NCBI GenBank assembly: GCA_951799445.1
Contig: OX637297.1
Span: forward strand, 5,704,001-5,768,000
Direction of reading: 5' to 3'
DNA from: Pseudisothecium myosuroides
Taxonomy: Eukaryota; Streptophyta; Bryopsida; Hypnales; Lembophyllaceae
Length of the DNA: 64,000 bases
Part shown: one piece after another, positions 57,923 through 64,000 of the stretch
Numbering within the stretch: the first letter of the stretch is position 1
How the letters are laid out: the number at the start of each line of letters is the position of its first letter
Notes under the pieces: model-generated
Databases searched by the model: none
Told to the model about the DNA's origin: nothing
What the model saw: only the letters and a program-made list of their open reading frames with translations
Program-made: the position numbers and the translations under genes

Positions 57923-60618
57923 ATGGCTAATCGAGTTGTTGGGAGGACCAATGGTAACGATACACGGAGGGCTACAAGGGAATGGGACCCTTAGTTGGTT
58001 TTGGAAATTGATCCTAATAAAGCCGCAAATTCGAGGACATGCGTTTTTTGTGGATGGAACAATGTCTTTGTACGGAAGAGGGCTCTCATGCACTTTGGAT
58101 ATGGCGGCAACCCTTCATCAGATCGTTGTAAACGTGCTCCGAGGTTAATATTGGAGAAGTTCAGGAATTGTGAGGGGATTGTCCCAAAAGAAATGCTCTA
58201 TGAAGAGATGTTTGGGGTGATTGAGGAAGGTGAGTCCGTTGCTACGCCTGTTGCTGTGCCCGTTGTTGCGCCCGTTGTTGAGCATATTGTGGCCTTGTCA
58301 GCAAAAGAATCCGCAGATCCTGTCGACACGAGCGAAATGCGGCCTTCTAATCCAGATTCGGTTGATTCTACTCCAGCAACGGTTGCGAGAAGGAGGAATA
58401 CTTCTTCCATTTCTCGCCAAATGAGCATGGATGAGGCATTACAGGTGGGTGTCAGACAAAAGTTGGATACAATGTGGGCCTCTTTTTTCTATGAGGCCAA
58501 CATTGCTTTCAACGTCGTGCGTCATCCAGCCTTTGTAAAAGCAGTGAAGGAAATGGCGGCAGCTGGATTAGTGTATCAACCGCCATCATACAATGCGGTG
58601 CACACCAAAATGATAGATGTGAAGAAGGTTGCAGCTTCGAAGATGGTGTCAGAGTGAATGGTCAAGTGGTCAAAATGCGAGCACGTAAAGCTTGAGAAGA
58701 CATCCATTCGGGAGCATTTTGGCAGGAATGTGCCAATTATCAGTACTTGATGAAGCCCGCTCTCTTAGCCCTTCGAGTGTTTGATAGAAAAGTTTCGGCA
58801 ATGCCCCAAGCTTGGATGGTAATGCACGCCTTGAAGCTCCATGTTTACTCTCTCCATAATGAGCCGTATTTTCTAGATGATGCAACAACGGCAAAGTTCA
58901 GAAAGCAATTTGATGCTCGATGGAAATTGATGCATACTGACCTCTATTTTGCTGGGGCACTACTTAACCCGTATTTGGCCGAAGTAGCAGTCATTCACAA
59001 CAAAGGCGAGGCCAAGCGAGCCTTGAATCGAGTTATACAAAAACTAAGGGAGCCATTGGGAGTGTCGGAGGATGATGCAATGAGCAAGTTGACGGAATTT
59101 GAAGAAAAGACAGGCCCATTCGACCCCTTACAGGAGGCTTCCGATATCACCCGTTGTAAACTACTGCCTCATCAGTGGTGGAATCGTGTGGGTGGCAATG
59201 CTCTTCCAAAAATTGCTAGGAGAATTTTGTCTTTAACATGTTTAGCATCATCATGCAAAAGGAATTGGAGCATGTTTTCGTTTGTGCACAGTAAAGTGCA
59301 AAACCGTTTGACTGCATCTAAGGCTGAAGCATTGGTGTATATCTACACCAATAGCAAACTAGGATGGAAGAAACGTGGAAAAAATCCTGCTGAATTTTAC
59401 GAAAAGTATTTGGAAGATGCAGATACAGTCGAAGAGAACGAGGAGCCATTGTCCTCAGGATCCGAAGATGAAGTTGTGCGAACGGCAGCACGACAGGCTC
59501 AAAATCGTAGGGAGGTAGAGGAGCGTTTGCATGGAAATAGATGGGCTGGATTGGTTCCTCCACGAGACAGTCCTCCACGATGACGACGACCTTATGCAAA
59601 CACATTTGTGGGTGGTGCTGATGAGAACAGTTCGTTAGAGGAGGAAGATCGACGCACACCTGACCGGCCCCATGTCTCTGCTTGGGATGCATTTCCAGTA
59701 ATAAATTCACCGCCATTGAGGGCAAGAACTCCTGAGGACAACAATGAAGGTGTAGATATTCCAATGTCACAGGAAGTGGAACATGCCACGTCTTCTATAT
59801 CAACTCTTCCGTCCTTCAGCAGACCAGTGACTCGTCAGGCCGTTGCAGCAATTACTATGCCAGTTACCGTAGAAAGTGAAGGGCAAGAGGAGGCAACACA
59901 CGAAGAAGAGGTTTTGCCTGCAGGTTGTCCAATTTCTGCAGCACATAGCACTCCAGCAACAGTAGATGCAGACGACGATGATGATTTGCCATTGGGAACT
60001 CTCTTGAACAGGAATCGTAACGTGTCTTCTAATCGAGGAGCAACCAGAGACGTTGCTAGGGCCAGGAGGTCTATTCCAACCCTTCCGACAAGGTCGGATC
60101 TGAGTCAAGGTCTAGTGCAGAGCGTTGATGAGGAAGTTCGAGGCTCAGCTCCTCAAGCCACTCAGCCTTCATCAAGGTCTGGCCCTGGAGAATCGTCATT
60201 GGGAACGCGTGCACGTAAATCAAAGAAACGTTTTAGGAAGACGGATGACAAGAGACAGCGCAATCCTAAACGGCCCAACCAAATTGTCTAGCGGTTTATT
60301 ATAGGCGCAAGTAATTCCACCCTAAACCTTGGACAACCAAGCGGAGAAGCTGTGCGACACCCTGCATCTAACATTGATGGAATCACTGATACATTGAGTC
60401 TGGTGAAACATTTGGTGTCCACTCAAGTACCCGGTGGTATAGACACTCAGGTGCGAAACCTAAACTCCGAGGTAGAATGTGAGCTACAACAAATACCAGT
60501 ACCACGAGAAGAGGACGAGAATGAGAGCTCTGGCGATTACGAGCACACGGATTCACCGCGTGAAGACACGGATCCTGAAGCTGATGAAGTGTCTAGCGAT
60601 GATACATTCACCCTATAA
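57923..60618 (+). pseudogene. gene E: hAT transposase-like (BED, DUF659 start, hAT dimerisation), catalytic core deleted
   Basis: ATG 57923 is followed by a TAG (57992) and then a BED zinc finger, C40-x2-C43-x13-H57-x11-C69, of the plant hAT type. Next is the start of a DUF659-like region (WASFFYEANIAFNVVRHPAF, then YQPPSYNAVHTKMID). After TGA 58655 the frame shifts and coding resumes at about 58697 with EDIHSGAFWQECANYQYLMK. It continues to the hAT dimerisation block ASSCKRNWSMFSFVHSKVQN, RLTASKAEALVYIYTNSKL (about 59247-59360). The roughly 250 residues that hold the first catalytic Asp residues in intact relatives are missing. A long acidic, Ser/Thr-rich tail with a basic patch continues in the same frame past TGA 59581 and TAG 60289 to 60618. 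It cannot be catalytically competent, but could still bind DNA if expressed. Confidence 0.75.
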
Positions 60619-62047
60619 TTAATAGAATTATAACATTATACATGTAGAGGCAGTAAGTAGTATTGTTAGTATCAACAATTTTTTTTCCAATGCATATATA
60701 CTTATAGCTGAAGTGTACAGCCAAATAGCTTATGGTTGGGTTTTGTGTAGTGTCTACTTAGACATGGCAATGTCTTAATTACATAGCAATGTCTCAAGTT
60801 TGGTGTGGTGACTTTCACAAGTGTTGGAGTGTTGAATATAACGGAGATGTGGAAGTTCATGTAAGTGTTGAAATCCACCTTTTGCCTCCTAATATGTACG
60901 AGTTATTATTGTTTTTATAAATATTTCTATTTCTATTTCTATAATTTCTATTGATATTATTGAATTGCATCGTTATATTAGTTCTGGGCTATAAATTGGA
61001 CCAGAAGAAAAAAGTGAACATTTTCTAAACTTTATCAAGGTGATTGTACCAAATAACTGTATAATTTAAGAGGACTCTACTCGTGCTTTTTTGTATTTGG
61101 AATACTTGGAACTTAGAAAAAGAGCCTTTAACTTTTTCAAATATTGTATTTTGGACTGTTGGAAAAAAATAGCAAAGCCAAATTCCACAATAATATAAAG
61201 ATTGGTATTATGGCTAGAGAAAAAAGCAAAAAAAGGAATTAAAGGATTGAAGAAGGTCATTTGTAATTGCTTTATGAAATGATGGTCAATTACCAAGTAA
61301 AGCACTAAAACAATTATTTGCATTCTTTGAAATGGAAATTCTCCTAAACTCACTTTTTGGACTTGTATACAACACTTTATTACTTTTTTTTAGAAATCCT
61401 CTTAAGAATAGCTAAAAGTGAACCACTTCTTCCAAACTTCATTTCCAAATTTATTTCTTTGAATAATGCTATATTGCTATGTATCCTAAAGTCCTAAACC
61501 CCATAATTGGAATTCGGAAAGTCTAACATTAAATCTAGGGCTCATTTTACAAAGTGAAACCATCTTTAAAAATAAATAAAAATTCTCTTCATTGTCCAGC
61601 CTTAGGGCATGGCCGCTTTGTATTTTTCTTTTAAAGGAGTGGGGTTACCGTTTGTTTAAAATATATAAATAAAAATATATATATATATATATTTCAAAGA
61701 TATTAAGCACGGACAACAGTAAGGTAGGAGGTTCTTAAATCGCCCACGCTACTCAAATGTACACTGCTCGTACATGTTGCTTTTTCATAGCCTTCACTAG
61801 TGTTCAAATAGTGTACATTTTAGGGAGTGGGCGAATTTAGAGCCTTATGCCACTTAAACTTCAAATTCTCACAAGTAATTCCAAAAAGCTCCAAAACATA
61901 TGAAACGACTTGGGTTACATGTCAATTCTTCTTGTTTTTCAAAGAAAATTTACTGAAAAATATTTTGAGATGTTTCACCTCCCCAATATTCAATTTCAGC
62001 TCTTAAATTAGCGATTTTTGGACCTCCTACCTTAGTTCAGTGGTCGA
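60619..62047. other. no gene; AT-rich stretch with an AT microsatellite
   Basis: 3' flank of gene E. An (AT)n tract lies at about 61672-61692. Minus frame 61066-61353 is low-complexity and unconvincing. GTAGGAGGTTCTTAAATCGC and CCTCCTACCTTAGTTCAG (61726, 62021) recall flank words around arrays B and D. Confidence 0.4.
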
Positions 62048-62310
62048 GTCTAAACCCGCAGTCGTCCCGGACGTGGGACCCGCAGTCGCCCTTGTATGTG
62101 CGACCCGCAGTCACCCGGATGTGGGACCCGCAGTCGCCTTGAACCCTGGGACCCGCAGTCGTCCACGGATTTGGTACCCGCAGTTGCCCAGTGTTTTTTA
62201 CCCACGGTCGCCCTCAATTTCAAACCCGCGGTCGCCTTCATTTTAAAAGCCACAGTCACCCAGGCAGCACCCGCACGCGCCCTGACCCAAAGTCGCCCTT
62301 CATGACGTGG
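62048..62310 (+). promoter_or_regulatory. right subterminal motif array, pointing outward, without a downstream gene
   Basis: About nine copies of GGGACCCGCAGTCGCCC-type motifs spaced ~22-30 bp, oriented toward the right end, plus one CACGCGCCC. No TATA box and no ORF follow before the end at 62495. It is the mirror image of the left outward array, the arrangement of subterminal transposase-binding repeats in hAT elements. Confidence 0.7.
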
Positions 62311-62472
62311 ACATGGCAATCTTGGGAGCCAGCCACGTAAGACAATTTTTTACCGAGGGGTAAAAAAAACCAAAACCCTAAAACCTTACTCGATGACTTT
62401 GTCGCCCACACTTGATATTTGTCATATGCGACATTGGACGTCAGACGAACAACACGACGACCAAACCCCAAA

Positions 62473-62495
62473 ACATGTCAGACAAGACAACCATG
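62473..62495 (-). repeat. right terminal inverted repeat of the giant element
   Basis: Read inward: CATGGTTGTCTTGTCTGACA; pairs with the left end at 31787. Followed outside by GTCTTCAG (62496-62503). Confidence 0.75.
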
Positions 62496-62503
62496 GTCTT
62501 CAG

Positions 62504-63301
62504 CTACAGCCAATTGCTATCTATGTCACAAATCCATTATTTAAAAAAGCAAGAACTAGTAAAGTAGGTCATGAGGTAGAAAACATCAAAGTCACAGCAA
62601 GTAACTAACTCAAATCACAACACACAAGCAAAAAGGACCTTTGCCATTCTTAAGAAGATCAAGAGTCGTCACATAAATGCTCCGCACCAAAGCAAATTGC
62701 AAAAGCCAATGCTCAAACAATGTGAGACAATGTGAGCGGGCGCCTATTTCATGCTCACAAAACTGGGGGGAAAAGGATTTCAAAAAAATCATAATGGGGT
62801 AGTTGGCTAACTACTTGCCATAGTGGTGGCATGATTTTAATTTAAAGCCATACCCATAGTGGGTGGTGTGGGTGGTATCCATACCATAAGGCCTGATTAC
62901 ACCTATTTGGCCAACCCATAATAGGTTTAGTGTTAAACTGGGCCATTGCAAAATTAAATTAATGCATAGGTTTACAAATCTATGGAGTGAATTCTCATAG
63001 AAAAAAGTCCCCTATTCCAAATTAAATAGTGAAAGCATGTGTAAATAATAGAAGTCCTACTCCATAAAATAATTAGAGAGCTAAAATTCAGAGATTAAAA
63101 ATTAAAATTAAAATCAAAAGTGGATACATGTGCAAAGATATGACAATTAGGGCTTACAAATAAACAAAGGGATTATGATTTTAAACAAAACTTTTAATAA
63201 CCATTTTTCAAAGGCAAAAGGACCTAGCTTGCCTTCACTTGGCAATTTTTAATGTCCACAAATTGGGATAGTTTTAAAAACTATCACATGATTAATTGCC
63301 A

Positions 63302-63333
<32 letters not shown>

Positions 63334-63335
63334 GA
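62504..63335. repeat. 1.27-kb tandem unit 2, right part
   Basis: Continues unit 2 beyond the giant element; parallels 30556-31385 (CTRYAGCCAATTGYTATCTA, CCTTTGCCATTC, ATGATTTTAATTTAARGC, CATAGTGGGTGG). Ends at an AAGAAG microsatellite (63303-63331), as unit 1 ends at AAGAAGAAAGAGAAGGG. Confidence 0.75.
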
Positions 63336-64000
63336 CCGTACCAACGTGTGCGATACTCGTGATTGTGATTTGCTAAGGTCGGGCACAGAATTTATGTATC
63401 TACGTAACTATTGATTACAAAGGAGTGCATGTTACTAAACTCAAGAAACCAATGCAGTGATGCGCAAAACAGAAGGCGCAACAATCGGCGGGAAAAAACA
63501 AATTCCACAATCAACAACGTGGAGAGGAGGGATAAGAGAACCTTGAAGAATCAAATGCCTGGACTGAGAGATGAATGCAACACACACCAAGGTGGAGCAC
63601 TTTGGGCTAGAAGGCCAAAAGAATTGGAGGAAGTTTTAAACGCCCACTTCATGCACGCAAATTTCAAGGGGTTTTGGGTTGACTCTTAAGCTTTCTAAAT
63701 TCCGAATTATTTCTTGATTATGCTGACAAAGTGACTAGCAGACCTATTTTCAGGAGAATAAGTGAGCGGAAAAGGAAGCATCGCTGCCAACGACTACTTT
63801 ATTTTAAAAAGAGACTAGCTTTTGGGGGGGGGAATGGTATTAACTTTTTGGAAATTGCTCTTCAAGTTCAGTTTTAGCATCTCAAATCACCCTTCGAATA
63901 TGAATGACCAAAAATTGATTCCTTCACAATAAACCAAACAAAAAGCTAACGTCTTTTCATTTTTCAGGGGTATTAACTTTTTGGATTATTTTCTTCTAGC
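63336..64000. other. no clear gene; one weak ORF
   Basis: A plus frame at 63411-63689 (NSRNQCSDAQNRRRNNRREK ... NAHFMHANFKGFWVDS) is basic and 92 codons long, GC-richer than its flanks, but not recognised. G-run at 63823-63831. Repeated words TTTTTGGAAATT / TATTAACTTTTTGGA flank 63838-64000 (63838 and 63971). Confidence 0.3.

Larger units (their letters stand above)
31787..62495. mobile_element. giant hAT-like DNA transposon, 30,709 bp, with cargo genes
   Basis: Borders are set by the 8-bp direct repeat GTCTTCAG and by inverted ends CAGGGTTGTCTTTCCTGAC (left) and CATGGTTGTCTTGTCTGAC (right, read inward), 19 of the first 23 bases matching. The paralogous unoccupied site at 30548-30555 shows both flanks were once contiguous. 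The element holds a BED/hAT-dimer transposase gene, a kinase gene, three genes of one novel family, subterminal and promoter motif arrays, and several later TTAA-type insertions. An 8-bp TSD and a CAGGG start fit hAT, but typical autonomous hATs are only a few kb. P, Zisupton and Novosib groups also make 8-bp TSDs but do not encode this transposase type. Confidence 0.85.

Noticed and set aside
32521..60618. U-to-C RNA editing as the explanation for in-frame stops
   Set aside because: Known in organelles of some plants, not established for nuclear mRNA; any stop could formally be repaired this way, so the pattern is not specific. Transition decay is simpler.
31787..62495. Endogenous large DNA virus as the source of the kinase/RING/coiled-coil genes
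   Set aside because: No capsid, polymerase, helicase or packaging gene is seen, and 8-bp TSD, inverted ends and a hAT-type gene fit a transposon.

Overview
The window looks like a TE-rich, AT-rich nuclear region of a land plant. The plant signs are Arabidopsis-type telomere-like CCCTAAA units (50.5 kb), plant-style splice sites and TATA boxes, a DUF7869-type gene remnant, a BED/DUF659/hAT-dimer protein of plant type, and long intergenic tracts. I favour a non-seed plant (bryophyte, lycophyte or fern), but the sequence does not settle the species. I see no tRNA, rRNA or CRISPR.

The central discovery is one very large DNA transposon, 31787-62495 (30,709 bp). It is flanked by the 8-bp direct repeat GTCTTCAG (31779-31786 and 62496-62503). 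Its inverted ends are related (CAGGGTTGTC on the left, CATGGTTGTC on the right when read inward). The unoccupied target is visible in the same window: a diverged 1.27-kb unit at 30110-31385 runs straight through the equivalent of the insertion point (GTCTTTAG at 30548-30555). It joins sequence that elsewhere lies 30.7 kb apart. The 8-bp target duplication, the CAGGG-like end and an internal BED / hAT-dimerisation gene point to the hAT superfamily.

Inside are five long, apparently intronless genes in cassettes. Gene A (32521-35010,+), gene B (40298-41788,-) and gene D (52234-53775,+) share an unrecognised ~100-aa domain centred on WCHID-x-LFP; A also carries a RING-H2 finger, and B and D carry long coiled coils. 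Gene C (46432-48018,-) is an intact, divergent protein kinase. Gene E (57923-60618,+) is a hAT-type transposase whose RNase-H catalytic core has been deleted. Upstream of every one of the five lies a GC-rich array of a degenerate motif near ACCCGCGGTCGCCC, always in the same orientation relative to the gene, followed by a TATA-like box. The same arrays lie just inside both transposon ends, pointing outward. This suggests that one DNA-binding factor could recognise both the ends and the promoters. Genes A, B, D and E carry 11 in-frame stop codons but almost no frameshifts, so the copy looks decayed mainly by transitions; only the kinase is intact.

The rest of the window is nested mobile DNA. 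1-7374 (-) is a Tnp2/CACTA-like transposase gene split by a 4.4-kb LTR-type insertion (1668-6106, TG...CA ends, TSD CACCC). 14925-18412 is a second LTR-type unit (TGTCGCAG...CTGCGACA, TSD CATTT) carrying a 547-aa coiled-coil ORF. It sits 18 bp past a small LRR-coding tandem repeat. 20.5-24.7 kb holds exons of an unidentified plus-strand gene. 25.1-28.9 kb is a DUF7869-like remnant interrupted by two copies of one ~570-bp MITE with 7-bp TSDs. About ten elements with TTAA targets and CCCCTAAAGG ends (piggyBac-like) are scattered inside and outside the giant element, most of them near 940 bp. Tandem repeats lie at 24.8, 29.1-29.8 and 50.5-51.2 kb, and a long foldback palindrome lies at 55.9-56.7 kb.
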